From contig NZ_JAFMZK010000006.1 of NCBI RefSeq assembly GCF_029105185.1, positions 124,001-188,000 on the forward strand: a DNA stretch of 64,000 nucleotides. Reading direction: 5' to 3'. The DNA comes from Aliiroseovarius sp. Z3. GTDB lineage: Bacteria > Pseudomonadota > Alphaproteobacteria > Rhodobacterales > Rhodobacteraceae. The notes under the pieces are model-generated. The model did not search any database, had not been told where the DNA came from, and saw only the letters and a program-made list of their open reading frames with translations. Of this stretch, positions 44,708 through 54,120 are shown in pieces; within the stretch, counting starts at the first letter, position 1, and each line of letters starts with the position of its first letter. Both the position numbers and the translations under genes were made by a program.

Positions 44708-45343
44708 TCAGTCGGGAGCATCCTTAAACCCGATCTGCTTGTGACCGCCATCGCAGAACGGTTTGTTCTTCGACTGTCCGCAGCGGCAAAGGAATGCCAT
44801 GCCCAGTTTCGCGATACGCTTGCCTGTACCGGTACACATCTCGACATTCCCGTCGAGCTTCAGGGGGCCGTCCGCTTGCCGATCCACCTTCACCGCGCCG
44901 CCTTGCCCGTCCTTTTCCGGCGGGGTCTTGGGTGCGGGTTCGCCAGTTGTCGTAAATCCTGCGTCCACGTGGCTGTTGTCACAATAGGGCTTGTTCTTCG
45001 ACTGCCCGCAGCGACACAGGGCCACGCGCGTTTGCGTGTCACCGTTTTCGACCAAGATGTTCCCCGCAAGAACCATTGGTCCGTTTTCAAGAATGGCCAG
45101 CCGGTTGATCTGTGGCGGTTGTTCATCCCGCCCGTCCTTGCGTTGATAGGCCAGCGCGCCGGAGGGGCAGGCGCGGATCACGGCGGCCACGTCTTCTGCG
45201 GCGGCTTGATCGGGCTGCACCCATGGACGGTTTTTGGGATCAAACACCTTCGGCAGTTGCAAGAAACAGTTGCGCGAATGGATGCATCGCCCAAGATCGA
45301 AACTGACGTTGATGTCCTGCCCGGTGTATTCTTTCCGTTTCAT
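44708..45343 (-). CDS. Fe-S protein: ferredoxin-like domain plus two CDGSH domains
   Basis: 211 residues from an ATG with AAGGAG upstream; a longer reading has no such site. Residues 1-70 form a Fer4_19/divergent ferredoxin-like unit (C20, C26, C59 in CPSGALAY). Two CDGSH-type 2Fe-2S motifs follow with three Cys and one His each: C110/C112/C121/H125 and C186/C188/C197/H201. A Pro/Lys/Glu linker (about 135-150) separates them. Probably a redox or cluster-transfer protein. 61 bases separate its stop from the start of the hemerythrin gene. Confidence 0.87.
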   Translation of the reverse strand: MKRKEYTGQDINVSFDLGRCIHSRNCFLQLPKVFDPKNRPWVQPDQAAAEDVAAVIRACPSGALAYQRKDGRDEQPPQINRLAILENGPMVLAGNILVENGDTQTRVALCRCGQSKNKPYCDNSHVDAGFTTTGEPAPKTPPEKDGQGGAVKVDRQADGPLKLDGNVEMCTGTGKRIAKLGMAFLCRCGQSKNKPFCDGGHKQIGFKDAPD

Positions 45344-45413
45344 GGCGCGCTCCTTCTTGCTGTGAACCTCCAGCCTAGCGCGGAATGTCCGATTGACCAA
45401 AAAGAGTTAAACG

Positions 45414-45445
45414 ACAAAGGGCGCGAAATTGCCCGCGCCCTTTGT
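45414..45445 (-). terminator. Terminator of trpS
   Basis: A 12-base perfect stem, ACAAAGGGCGCG (45414-45425) and CGCGCCCTTTGT (45434-45445), followed on the minus strand by a T-rich CGTTTAACTCTTTTT. It separates trpS from the CDGSH gene downstream on the same strand. Confidence 0.9.
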
Positions 45446-45473
45446 TTACCGTCAAATTTTGATCAGCGCCGCT

Positions 45474-46499
45474 TTACCCTCGGCGTGAACGCAAAAAGCC
45501 CATGATCTCATAAGTTTGATCAAGAATTGGCTGGGCGATGGCTTCGGCTTTTTCAGCCCCTTGCGCCAAAACCCGATCAATCTCGGCCTTGTCGTCCATC
45601 AGGCGGGCCATTTCTTCCGATATTGGTCCCAGCTTGGCGACGGCCAGTTCGGCCAAGGCAGGTTTGAACGTACCCCAACCCGCGCCTGCAAACTCGGCAA
45701 TCACCGCTTCGGGTGAAGTCTCGGACAGGCCCGCGTAGATATCCACGAGGTTGCGTGCCTCTGGGCGACCCTTAAGGCCCTCAAGCGTGTCGGGCAGAGG
45801 GTCAGGGTCGGTGCGCGCCTTTTTGAACTTCTTGGCAATGGTGTCGGCATCATCGGTCATGTTGATGCGCTCCATATCGCTTTCGCCCGACTTGGACATC
45901 TTTTTCGATCCGTCGCGCAGGTTCATCACCCGTGTTGCCGGTCCTTCAATAATAGGTTCGGGCAGAGGGAAAAAATCTTCGGCACCGAAATCATGGTTGA
46001 ACTTGGCAGCAATGTCGCGCGTCAGTTCCACATGTTGCTTCTGATCCTCGCCCACGGGGACGTGGGTTGCGTGATAGAGCAGAATGTCCGCCGCCATCAG
46101 CGCAGGGTATGCGTAAAGACCCAACGAGACCTTCTCGGCGTTCTTGCCAGCCTTGTCCTTGAATTGCGTCATGCGGTTCATCCAGCCCACACGCGCAACA
46201 CAGTTGAACAGCCACGCCAGTTCAGTATGCGCAGGAACCTGGCTTTGGTTGAACAATACAGATTTGGTTGGATCAATCCCGGCGGCCAGATAGCCTGCCG
46301 TGACCTCACGGGTGGCATCCTTCAATTCCTTTGGGTCTTGCCAGACGGTGATCGCGTGCAGATCAACGACGCAGTAAACTGCCTCGAAATCCTGCCCTTG
46401 CATGTCCACAAATCGCTTGATGGCACCAAGGTAGTTGCCCAATTGCAGCCCGCCGGATGGCTTGACGCCCGAGAAGACGCGCGGCGTGTGCTTGGTCAT
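45474..46499 (-). CDS. trpS: Tryptophanyl-tRNA synthetase
   Basis: 341 residues, class I synthetase. The HIGH-equivalent is in [12 protein letters not shown] (16-27), and KMSKS is at 200-204. The adenylate/tryptophan-binding residues lie around [12 protein letters not shown] and GEDQKQHVE. Length normal. Divergent from the rhomboid-type gene with a 99-base gap, so it has its own promoter, and it ends at a strong terminator. Confidence 0.96.
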   Translation of the reverse strand: MTKHTPRVFSGVKPSGGLQLGNYLGAIKRFVDMQGQDFEAVYCVVDLHAITVWQDPKELKDATREVTAGYLAAGIDPTKSVLFNQSQVPAHTELAWLFNCVARVGWMNRMTQFKDKAGKNAEKVSLGLYAYPALMAADILLYHATHVPVGEDQKQHVELTRDIAAKFNHDFGAEDFFPLPEPIIEGPATRVMNLRDGSKKMSKSGESDMERINMTDDADTIAKKFKKARTDPDPLPDTLEGLKGRPEARNLVDIYAGLSETSPEAVIAEFAGAGWGTFKPALAELAVAKLGPISEEMARLMDDKAEIDRVLAQGAEKAEAIAQPILDQTYEIMGFLRSRRG

Positions 46500-46598
46500 G
46501 ATATCACTCCGTCTGGATTTCTGATCCTTCGTCGCTTACCCATGTGGGCAAGGGCCGTCAAGAAAGGCCCGCGTGGAAGTGGCCAAGGAGAGCCAGTT

Positions 46599-47285
46599 AT
46601 GAGCAGCTATCGCGATGAAAGTCCCGTAAACCCCTTGCCGCCTGTCGTGATTGCACTGGCGGTGTTCCTGATCGGCATTGAACTTGTGTTCGCAGCGGGC
46701 GGTCAGGGTTTCATCGGTGGGCCCGAAGCTGCGGGTTGGCGTATTTCGATGATCGAGGAATGGGGATTTTACGAACCGCGTTTTTCCAAGATGGTTGAAA
46801 CCAGCAGTTTCCCCCTTCGTGAACTTGCGCGCTTCTTCACCTATCCGTTCCTGCATCTGAGCTTTACCCACCTTCTGTTTGTGCTGGTTTTTCTGCTGGC
46901 GCTGGGCAAAATGGTGGGCGAGGTGTTCTCGCCGCTTGCCTTTCTGGTGGTGTATTTCGGTGCGTCGATTGCCGGGGCCTTGGCTTATTGGGTGGTGTGG
47001 GACACGCCGGTCATCCTGTTTGGCGGGTTCCCCGCGGTTTACGGCCTTATCGGGGCATATACATTCCTGCTATGGACCAATCTTGCGGCAACGGGCGGCA
47101 ATCAGCTATCCGCATTCCGCATCATCGCTTTCTTGATGGGGTTGCAGTTGATCTTTGGACTGCTGTTCGGGGCAGGTCTGAACTGGGTGTCCGAAATTGC
47201 CGGGTTTGCCGCGGGCTTCGGTTTGTCTTTTCTGGTCAGTCCCGGTGGCTGGTCAAATGTTCTGGCACAGTTGCGCAAGCGGTAA
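46599..47285 (+). CDS. Rhomboid-fold membrane protein, catalytic residues missing
   Basis: 228 residues from an ATG with AAGGAG upstream. Six hydrophobic segments and a rhomboid-like FLHLSFTHLLFVLVFLLALG (H86, H91). Where active rhomboids have GxSG, this has G142-G143-F144-P145 before AVYGLIGAYTF, and where the catalytic His lies (H-I-G-G-F) it has E199 in EIAGFAAGF. Serine and histidine are both absent, so it is probably an inactive rhomboid-like protein (iRhom/Derlin analogue) binding rather than cutting membrane substrates. A longer upstream reading overlapping trpS is rejected. Confidence 0.75.
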   Translation: MSSYRDESPVNPLPPVVIALAVFLIGIELVFAAGGQGFIGGPEAAGWRISMIEEWGFYEPRFSKMVETSSFPLRELARFFTYPFLHLSFTHLLFVLVFLLALGKMVGEVFSPLAFLVVYFGASIAGALAYWVVWDTPVILFGGFPAVYGLIGAYTFLLWTNLAATGGNQLSAFRIIAFLMGLQLIFGLLFGAGLNWVSEIAGFAAGFGLSFLVSPGGWSNVLAQLRKR

Positions 47286-47289
47286 AGGG

Positions 47290-48828
47290 TCAGGTCCGGC
47301 GCAAGGCGCCTTTGATTTCGGACAGATGGAACGCGCGGAACCAGTGCCCTAAGACCCCATAAGTAACGATCCCGCTGACGACCAATACAGTCAGGGCTAT
47401 AATTTTCAGACCGGGAATGCCGAACATCGGCCCAAGAACGATGACCAAAACCCACAGTATTGCGCCCATCGCCCAACTGGCTGCCGCCAGCCGCCAGAAA
47501 CGGCGCCAGAACCGGGCATCGAACCTTGTATCATCTCCCATGCGCGCCGCGCCAATCCATGTCAGCCCGGTTATAGTCCAGCCGGCAACCGTTGTGCCGA
47601 TGGCGGCGGCGATGAAACCAATCCAGTAACTCAGCCCCACCGCGACCACCAGATTAACGACCATTCCCACAATGGCGAAGTAGAACGGTGTGCGGGTGTT
47701 TTCGCGCGCGAAATAGACCGAGGCGAGCACCTTTTGCAGCACGAAGGCCGGAAGGCCAGCCCCATAAATCGCGGTTGCCAAGGCGGTCGAAGCGGTGTCG
47801 TCCGACGTGAACGCGCCGCGCTGGAACAGTACCTCGACCAGCTGGGTCGGCACCACCATCAGCGCAACTGCTGCCGGAAAGGTCAGCGCCAGCGACAGTT
47901 CGCCCGCGCGGCTAAGGGCATTGCGCCCGGCAAGATTGTCACCGGATCGCAGGTTGCGCGAAAGCTCTGGCAGCAGCACGATCCCGATGGCGATGCCCAC
48001 GACGCCCAGTGGCAGTTGGTATAGGCGATCAGCATAGTAAAGCCACGCCACCGCCCCATCGAAGAAGCTGGCAACCTGACGACCCACAAGAAGGTTGATC
48101 TGCGTCACCCCACCGGCAAGGGCGGCAGGGGCGGCGATGATGAAAAGGCGCTTCAGCTCGGGCGTCATGTGCGGCATGCGCGGCACAAGACGATAGCCCG
48201 CACGGCTTGCCGCCACCCACACCAAAACGGCTTGCGCGATACCGGCGACGGGTACAGTCCAAGCCAACGCGTTTCCGATGTCATGGCCAAGGCTGTCGGC
48301 GGCAAACATCGCTGCGATGAAGATTACGTTCAGAAGCACAGGTGCCGCCGCCGCTGCAATGAACCGGCCCGTCGCATTCAGCACTCCAGACAACAGCGCA
48401 GCCATCGAGATAAACAGGATATAGGGAAACGCGATGCGCCCATATGTGACAGCCAGATCGAACCGGTTATCTTCGGTGAACCCTGATGCCATTGCATAGA
48501 CCAGCGCAGGCATGAAAATCTGCGCGAGGATGGTGAAGATCACCAAAATGAAGGCCAACCCGGACATGGCGTCGCGTGCGAACTCCTTCGCGCCTTCGCC
48601 GCCTTCGTGCTTCTTGGCAAACATCGGCACGAAGGCCACGTTCAGAGTGCCTTCCGCAAAGAACCGGCGGAACATGTTTGGCAGGGAAAACGCGATCAGA
48701 AAGGCCTCGGCCACTGCCGACGACCCCAGAAACGCGCCGATCATGATATCACGCACGAAACCCAAGATACGGCTGGCCATCGTCCAGCCGCCCACGGTCA
48801 TGAAGCCACGCGCCAGTCTCGAGGCCAT
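47290..48828 (-). CDS. murJ: Lipid II flippase MurJ
   Basis: 512 residues with about 14 membrane segments, MurJ/MviN family. The N-terminal LARGFMTVGGWTMASRILGFVRDIMI and the FAEGTLNVAFVPMFAK stretch are strong signatures. It moves lipid II across the inner membrane for peptidoglycan synthesis. Its ATG shares one base with the glnD stop codon (TAATG), so it is translated with glnD. Convergent with the rhomboid-type gene across 4 bases. Confidence 0.94.
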   Translation of the reverse strand: MASRLARGFMTVGGWTMASRILGFVRDIMIGAFLGSSAVAEAFLIAFSLPNMFRRFFAEGTLNVAFVPMFAKKHEGGEGAKEFARDAMSGLAFILVIFTILAQIFMPALVYAMASGFTEDNRFDLAVTYGRIAFPYILFISMAALLSGVLNATGRFIAAAAAPVLLNVIFIAAMFAADSLGHDIGNALAWTVPVAGIAQAVLVWVAASRAGYRLVPRMPHMTPELKRLFIIAAPAALAGGVTQINLLVGRQVASFFDGAVAWLYYADRLYQLPLGVVGIAIGIVLLPELSRNLRSGDNLAGRNALSRAGELSLALTFPAAVALMVVPTQLVEVLFQRGAFTSDDTASTALATAIYGAGLPAFVLQKVLASVYFARENTRTPFYFAIVGMVVNLVVAVGLSYWIGFIAAAIGTTVAGWTITGLTWIGAARMGDDTRFDARFWRRFWRLAAASWAMGAILWVLVIVLGPMFGIPGLKIIALTVLVVSGIVTYGVLGHWFRAFHLSEIKGALRRT

Positions 48829-51617
48829 TATGCTGTCGCCCTCTCGGCCGTCTGTTCGATTGCTTGCCGCAACTTGGCTTCAAGCTGCAGTTTTTTGTGC
48901 TCGGCCATGATCTTCAGTCCAAACATGTCTTTGACGTAGAAAGAATCCACGACCTGTTCGCCATATGTGGCGATAACGGCCGACGCAATGTAGATATTCG
49001 CATTTGCCAGTGTCCGCGTCAGGTCATGCAGCAGCCCGGGACGATCCCGCGTATCGACTTCAATGATTGTGTAGATCTCGGACCCGTCATTGTTGAAGGT
49101 GATGTGAGTGGGCACCTTGAACACGCGTTCGCGCTTTTTCAGCTTGTCACTGTTGGCATTGGCTTCGGTTGCGATGACTTCGCCTTTCAGCAGGCGATGG
49201 AGCATCTTTTCAATGCGTTCCTTGCGTGCCACGTCGAAGGGGTGCCCGTCAGAATCCTGCACCCAGAAACAAGCCGTCGCATAGCCATCTTTCGAGGTAT
49301 AGGTTCGCGCATCCACGATATTTGCCCGAACGGCGGTCAGCGCGCCTGCGATCCGCGAGAAGATGCCCGGATGATCCGCCAACGCGAAATAGACCCGCGT
49401 CACATCACGTTCTTCATCTTCGTAGATGTCGATCCGCACCTCATCGTCCTTGATGTCGCGCAAGAGATTGGCAAAGACCTTGTGGGCCGTGACGTGCAGG
49501 CCCTGCCAATAGCTGTCGTAATGGCGTGCAGTTTCGGCACGCAGGTCTTTGGCGGACCAATCGGACAGTTCCTGGCGCAGGGCGCGCTTGGCCTCGGTGC
49601 CCCGCGTGGCGCGGTTCAGGTCTTCCATACCGTCTTCCAGCGCGCGCCGGGTTTGATTGTAGAGTGTTCGGATCAGCGTGGCTTTCCAGTTGTTCCACGT
49701 GGTCGGGCCAACGCCGCGAATATCGCACACGGTCAGCACGGTCAGAAGCTCAAGCCTCCGCATGGATTTCACGGCCTTTGCGAAATCCCGAACCGTGCGC
49801 GGATCGGCAATGTCGCGTTTTTGTGCCATGTCCGACATCAGCAGGTGATACCGGACCAACCATTCGACCATTGAGCTGTCTTTGGTATTCAATCCCAGTC
49901 GTGGGGCCACGCGGCGTGCGATCTGCGCGCCAAGAATGGAATGGTCCTGTGGTCGTCCCTTGCCGATATCGTGCAACAACATAGCGACCATCAGCACCTT
50001 GCGATTGACGCCCCGGTCCATGATCTCGGTCGAGATTGGCAACTCGGCCCCCAGTTCGCGCCGCTCGATCTGCGCGAAGTTCGAGATCACCTGAATCGTA
50101 TGCTCATCCACCGTGTAAGAGTGATACATGTTGAATTGCATCATCGCGACGATCGGTTCGAACTCGGGAATGAACGCGGCCAGCAAGCCAACTTCGTTCA
50201 TCCGGCGCAGCGCACGTTCGGGGTTGCCGTGTTTCAACAAAAGCCCAAGGAAAATCCGGTTGGCTTCCTTGTTGTTCCGCATGTCATCGTCGATCAGATT
50301 CAGATTGGCCGAGACCAGCCGCATGGCGTTCGGGTGGATCAACATGCCGGCGCGCAAACCTTCTTCAAACAGGCGAAGCAGATTCAACTTGTCTGACAGG
50401 AAGGCGCTGCCGCTGACCACATCAAGTCGACCGTGTTTCTCGCGATAGCCCGCTTTCAGGCGTTTGCGGCTTTTGAACAATCTCAGAAGGGCGGGGGCCT
50501 CTTTCAACTGGGCCGCTTCCAGCGCACTCAGAACGATGCGTGTCAGGTCGCCCACTTGGGTGGCGTGCCGGAAATAAGCCTGCATGAAGTGTTCGACCCC
50601 ACGCCGCCCTTCCGTGTCCTTGAAGCCAAGACGATCCGCAACTTCGACTTGAAGATCAAAGGTCAACTGATCCGAGGGGCGATTGGTCACAAGGTGCAAC
50701 TGGCAGCGAACGGCCCAAAGAAACTCCTCGGCGTCGCGGAAGGTTTCGAATTCTTCCTCGGTGAACACACCCTTCGAGACAAGATCCTCGGGCTTTTTGA
50801 CCCGGTGCTGGTATTTGGCGACCCAAAACAGGGTTTGCAGATCCCGCAGACCACCTTTGCCTTCTTTTACATTGGGTTCGACCATAAATCGCTGGTCGCC
50901 CTGTTTTTCGTGTCGGGCATCACGTTCAGCCAATTTGGCTTCGATGTATTCCGCCAGCGTGTTCTTGAACAATTTGCTCCAAAGTTGTTCGGAAAGTTCC
51001 TGTGCCAGCGCGGCGTCTCCGCAGATGTGACGCTGTTCCAGTAACGCCGTACGGATGGTGAGATCATCTCGGCCCAGACGCAGGCAATCGTCGATCGTCC
51101 GTGACGCATGCCCAACTTTCAGACGCAGATCCCACAGCATGTACAACATGCTTTCGATCACGCTCTCGGCCCATGGGGTTATCTTATAGGGGGTCAGGAA
51201 CAGCAGATCGACATCCGATTGGGGTGCCATTTCAGCGCGCCCATACCCACCCACTGCCAGCAGCGCGATCCGCTCGGATGCGGTCGGGTTGGCTAGGGGA
51301 TGCAACCGTTCAATGGCCACCCGGTAAATGAGCGAGACAATCCCATCCGTCAGATAGGCATAGGACGCAATGGCCGGATAAGCGGTCAGTGGTTGATCGG
51401 CAAGTGCGGTGGCGATGGCCGTGCGGCCCGCTTTCATGGCATCGCGTAACGCCGATACCGTCGCATTGCGCACGGTTGCTGCATCGGACGCGTCGTCGAA
51501 CACGGGCTGCAGCTCGTTCCATAACGCGTCACCATCGAAGATGTCGCGCGCCGGACAGATCAAATCAGAAACCGGGGGGAAGGCGTCCCGGTTTGGCTCA
51601 GAACCCGGCACCGCCAA
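48828..51617 (-). CDS. glnD: Bifunctional PII uridylyltransferase/uridylyl-removing enzyme
   Basis: 929 residues. The nitrogen sensor that adds UMP to PII when glutamine is low and removes it when high. The nucleotidyltransferase site is GGYGRAEMAPQSDVDLL (GG 123-124, D135, D137). The HD phosphohydrolase site is LLHDIGKGRPQDHS. Two C-terminal ACT domains sense glutamine. The start is uncertain: TTG at 51617 or GTG at 51611, both inside the end of the upstream lipoprotein gene; a TTG near codon 19 is also possible. Co-transcribed with murJ. Confidence 0.93.
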   Translation of the reverse strand: MAVPGSEPNRDAFPPVSDLICPARDIFDGDALWNELQPVFDDASDAATVRNATVSALRDAMKAGRTAIATALADQPLTAYPAIASYAYLTDGIVSLIYRVAIERLHPLANPTASERIALLAVGGYGRAEMAPQSDVDLLFLTPYKITPWAESVIESMLYMLWDLRLKVGHASRTIDDCLRLGRDDLTIRTALLEQRHICGDAALAQELSEQLWSKLFKNTLAEYIEAKLAERDARHEKQGDQRFMVEPNVKEGKGGLRDLQTLFWVAKYQHRVKKPEDLVSKGVFTEEEFETFRDAEEFLWAVRCQLHLVTNRPSDQLTFDLQVEVADRLGFKDTEGRRGVEHFMQAYFRHATQVGDLTRIVLSALEAAQLKEAPALLRLFKSRKRLKAGYREKHGRLDVVSGSAFLSDKLNLLRLFEEGLRAGMLIHPNAMRLVSANLNLIDDDMRNNKEANRIFLGLLLKHGNPERALRRMNEVGLLAAFIPEFEPIVAMMQFNMYHSYTVDEHTIQVISNFAQIERRELGAELPISTEIMDRGVNRKVLMVAMLLHDIGKGRPQDHSILGAQIARRVAPRLGLNTKDSSMVEWLVRYHLLMSDMAQKRDIADPRTVRDFAKAVKSMRRLELLTVLTVCDIRGVGPTTWNNWKATLIRTLYNQTRRALEDGMEDLNRATRGTEAKRALRQELSDWSAKDLRAETARHYDSYWQGLHVTAHKVFANLLRDIKDDEVRIDIYEDEERDVTRVYFALADHPGIFSRIAGALTAVRANIVDARTYTSKDGYATACFWVQDSDGHPFDVARKERIEKMLHRLLKGEVIATEANANSDKLKKRERVFKVPTHITFNNDGSEIYTIIEVDTRDRPGLLHDLTRTLANANIYIASAVIATYGEQVVDSFYVKDMFGLKIMAEHKKLQLEAKLRQAIEQTAERATA

Positions 51618-52770
51618 AACTTCTGGGTGCAGGGTCGATCACGACAACCTGATTGTTTCGTACCTGAGCGACAGCCAGCCCACGTTCATTCGTGCCGTCG
51701 GGGCGCAGGCGGAAGATGCCGTTGACGCCCACGAAACCTTGCGACTGGGTCAATGCGGTCGTGGTCAGCGCATTCGCACGGCCGGATTTGGCAAGCGCAC
51801 CGATGGCGGCGATACCGTCATAGGCCAGTCCCGCAATCGGATGCGGGGCAGCACCATAACGCGCCTGATAACGGCTCGCGAAGCGGCTGGACAATCCCGG
51901 ATCAGGCAGGGCAAACCAGCCCCCTTGGACGCCCGGCAGGGCAAGGGCATTCGACGGGATATCCCAGCGCTGCAAGCCGATGAACTGGGTCGTGGCGGGG
52001 TTGACACCATTTTCAGGCAGCAGGCCCGCGAGGAAGGGCAGGGCGCCGGATGTGCCTGAGGTAAAGAACACCGACTGCGCGCCTGAGCTTTTGACCTTGG
52101 AACTGATGGTCGGCATCGCATTGATGATGCCGTTCTGCGACAGCTCGAAAGAAGCGGTGCCGGCGAGGGTTGCGCCCGAGTTTGCGATTGCTGTCCGTAT
52201 GGCATTGCTGCCCTGAACCTCGGCTTGATCATTCCCGTGCAGGATCATGATCCGCCCCTTGCCCGTGCGCGCGGCATAGCGGACCAGCCGGTTTGCGACA
52301 TTCTCGAACGTGTTGCCCAGAACAAAGACATTGCCGCCCGCGATATCGGTGTTGTTCGAGAAGCTCAGCACATTCACATTGCGCCGCGCCACCGCGACAC
52401 CGGCGGCATTTGCACTTTGGGCAAAGACTGGTCCGAGAATGATTTTTGCACCATCGTTCACGGCTTTGGTCGCCATCGCGCCCGCTTGATTCGGGCTGCC
52501 GCCTGTATTGTAAACACGCAAGTCGATCTCGACCCCCGACAGTTCTGACATCGCCATGCGCGCGGCGTTTTCAAGCGACGCCGCGAGGTTCGCGTCATTC
52601 GCCGAACCCGACCCTCCGGGCACCAAAAGGGCTACGGGGACAGGCTTTCCGGGGTTGATGTTCTGTCCGACTTGTGGACCTTGGACGCCACAAGCGGCAA
52701 GCGCGGTCAATCCCAAAGTGGCAATCAGCAGGCCGATCACCTTGCGGGTGCGGACGAAAACAGAGAACAT
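51598..52770 (-). CDS. LppC/LpoA-type penicillin-binding-protein activator lipoprotein
   Basis: 390 residues from the ATG matching a lipoprotein signal: hydrophobic core VIGLLIATLGLTA and lipobox LAAC with C27 as lipidated Cys. The mature part is a periplasmic-binding-protein-like fold related to LppC/LpoA C-terminal domains and to amino-acid-binding proteins (KPVPVALLVPGGSGSANDANLA, KIILGPVFAQSANAAG). Much shorter than E. coli LpoA because the N-terminal TPR part is absent. Likely activates a bifunctional PBP. It overlaps glnD by 20 bases and is divergent from rsmI. Confidence 0.85.
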   Translation of the reverse strand: MFSVFVRTRKVIGLLIATLGLTALAACGVQGPQVGQNINPGKPVPVALLVPGGSGSANDANLAASLENAARMAMSELSGVEIDLRVYNTGGSPNQAGAMATKAVNDGAKIILGPVFAQSANAAGVAVARRNVNVLSFSNNTDIAGGNVFVLGNTFENVANRLVRYAARTGKGRIMILHGNDQAEVQGSNAIRTAIANSGATLAGTASFELSQNGIINAMPTISSKVKSSGAQSVFFTSGTSGALPFLAGLLPENGVNPATTQFIGLQRWDIPSNALALPGVQGGWFALPDPGLSSRFASRYQARYGAAPHPIAGLAYDGIAAIGALAKSGRANALTTTALTQSQGFVGVNGIFRLRPDGTNERGLAVAQVRNNQVVVIDPAPRSFGGAGF

Positions 52771-52851
52771 ACTAAAATCCTTTCCCAGACACGGCGCCCA
52801 ACGGCCGATGCAGACGGGCATATCATAGACTCAACAATCGACAGGTCCAGT

Positions 52852-53709
52852 GTGAAACCCCAAAACACCCAGCTTGATCCGGGCCTCTATCTTGTGGCGA
52901 CCCCCATCGGTAACGCGCGTGACATCACGCTTCGGGCGCTGGACGTTTTGGCGTCGGCTGATGTGATCGCGGCGGAAGACACCCGCACGACGCGTAAGCT
53001 GATGGATATTCACGGAATAGCCTTGAATGGACGCAAGCTGATCCCTTACCACGACCACTCCGGCGACGCGGCGCGCGCGGGCATCGTAAAGCTGATCACT
53101 GAGGGCAAATCCGTCGCATATGCAAGCGAGGCCGGAAGCCCCCTGATCGCCGATCCGGGTTATGCGCTCGCGCGGGACCTGGCCGAGCGCGGGCACTACG
53201 TGACGGCGCTGCCGGGGGCTTCTGCCACGCTCGCCGCGCTTAGCCTGTCCGGGTTGCCGACTGACAGGTTCCTGTTCGCCGGGTTTCCACCTGCGGCCAA
53301 GGGCGCACGGGCAACGTGGCTTGCCGAGCTGCTGCCCCTTCCAGCAACGCTGGTTTTCTTTGAAAGTGCCAAGCGTATTCAGAAGCTGTTAACGGAATTG
53401 TGCTCCTCTGGGGCGAATATGCGTCAGGCGGCGGTGTGCCGCGAGCTGACCAAGAAGTTTGAAGAGGTGAAGCGCGGAACGGTGGCCGAACTGGCGGAAC
53501 AATTGACCGAAAACCCGATCAAGGGAGAGGTTGTTTTTGTGCTGGATCGAGCCCACGACGCGCAAGACGACGGCGCGATGGAGGATATGCTGGTGAAAGC
53601 CATGGCCGATATGTCGATGAAAGATGCCGTCAACGCGGTGTCCCATGCTTTGGGTCTGCCACGTCGCAAGGTTTATCAGGCGGCGCTGAATCTTGGGCGT
53701 CAGGGATGA
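52852..53709 (+). CDS. rsmI: 16S rRNA 2'-O-ribose methyltransferase RsmI
   Basis: 285 residues from a GTG with AGG just upstream; an earlier in-frame ATG would extend into the lipoprotein region and is rejected. Tetrapyrrole-methylase-like fold: LYLVATPIGNARDITLRAL, AAEDTRTTRKLM, GSPLIADPGY and ALPGASATLAALSLSGLP are RsmI signatures. It methylates C1402 of 16S rRNA. Overlaps yraN by ATGA. The pairing with LppC-type lipoprotein and yraN is a common bacterial arrangement. Confidence 0.93.
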   Translation: MKPQNTQLDPGLYLVATPIGNARDITLRALDVLASADVIAAEDTRTTRKLMDIHGIALNGRKLIPYHDHSGDAARAGIVKLITEGKSVAYASEAGSPLIADPGYALARDLAERGHYVTALPGASATLAALSLSGLPTDRFLFAGFPPAAKGARATWLAELLPLPATLVFFESAKRIQKLLTELCSSGANMRQAAVCRELTKKFEEVKRGTVAELAEQLTENPIKGEVVFVLDRAHDAQDDGAMEDMLVKAMADMSMKDAVNAVSHALGLPRRKVYQAALNLGRQG

Positions 53710-54059
53710 GCGGGCTTGCCTCCTATTTGTCAGGGCACGCCGCTGAAGACACGATTGCGACCGACTATGATCGCAGGGGGCAAATGGTCGAAGCGCGCCG
53801 ATGGCGTGGCCAATACGGCGAGGTTGATTTGATTGCCCGCGACGGCGACACGGTGGTGTTTGTCGAGGTCAAGAAATCCCGCGATTTTCTACGTGCCGCC
53901 CAGCGGATCACCCCGGCGCAACTTGAACGCATTCATGCCACGGCCTGCGAGTATCTGGAAAATGAACCAAGGGGACAGTTGACGCCCTGCCGGTTTGATG
54001 TGGCGTTGGTCGATGCCCAGGGGGCGACGCAGATCATCGAGAATGCATTGGCCTATTGA
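53706..54059 (+). CDS. YraN/UPF0102 family protein
   Basis: 117 residues, restriction-endonuclease-like fold: GQYGEVDLIARDGDTVVFVEVKK carries the E-x(n)-D-x(n)-ExK pattern of the PD-(D/E)xK nucleases. Function unproven, often described as a Holliday-junction-resolvase-like protein. Starts by ATGA overlap with rsmI. A 61-base gap to gshB follows. Confidence 0.88.
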   Translation: MSGLASYLSGHAAEDTIATDYDRRGQMVEARRWRGQYGEVDLIARDGDTVVFVEVKKSRDFLRAAQRITPAQLERIHATACEYLENEPRGQLTPCRFDVALVDAQGATQIIENALAY

Positions 54060-54120
54060 AGCCCATTGCGCATTGGCGCCCGCTGTCCCATGTAAGGGAA
54101 GTTGAAAAAGGGAGTGCGCC

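Noticed and set aside
45993-46598. Upstream extension of the rhomboid-type protein by 202 codons
   Set aside because: The extension is antisense to trpS; the ATG at 46599 has AAGGAG upstream.
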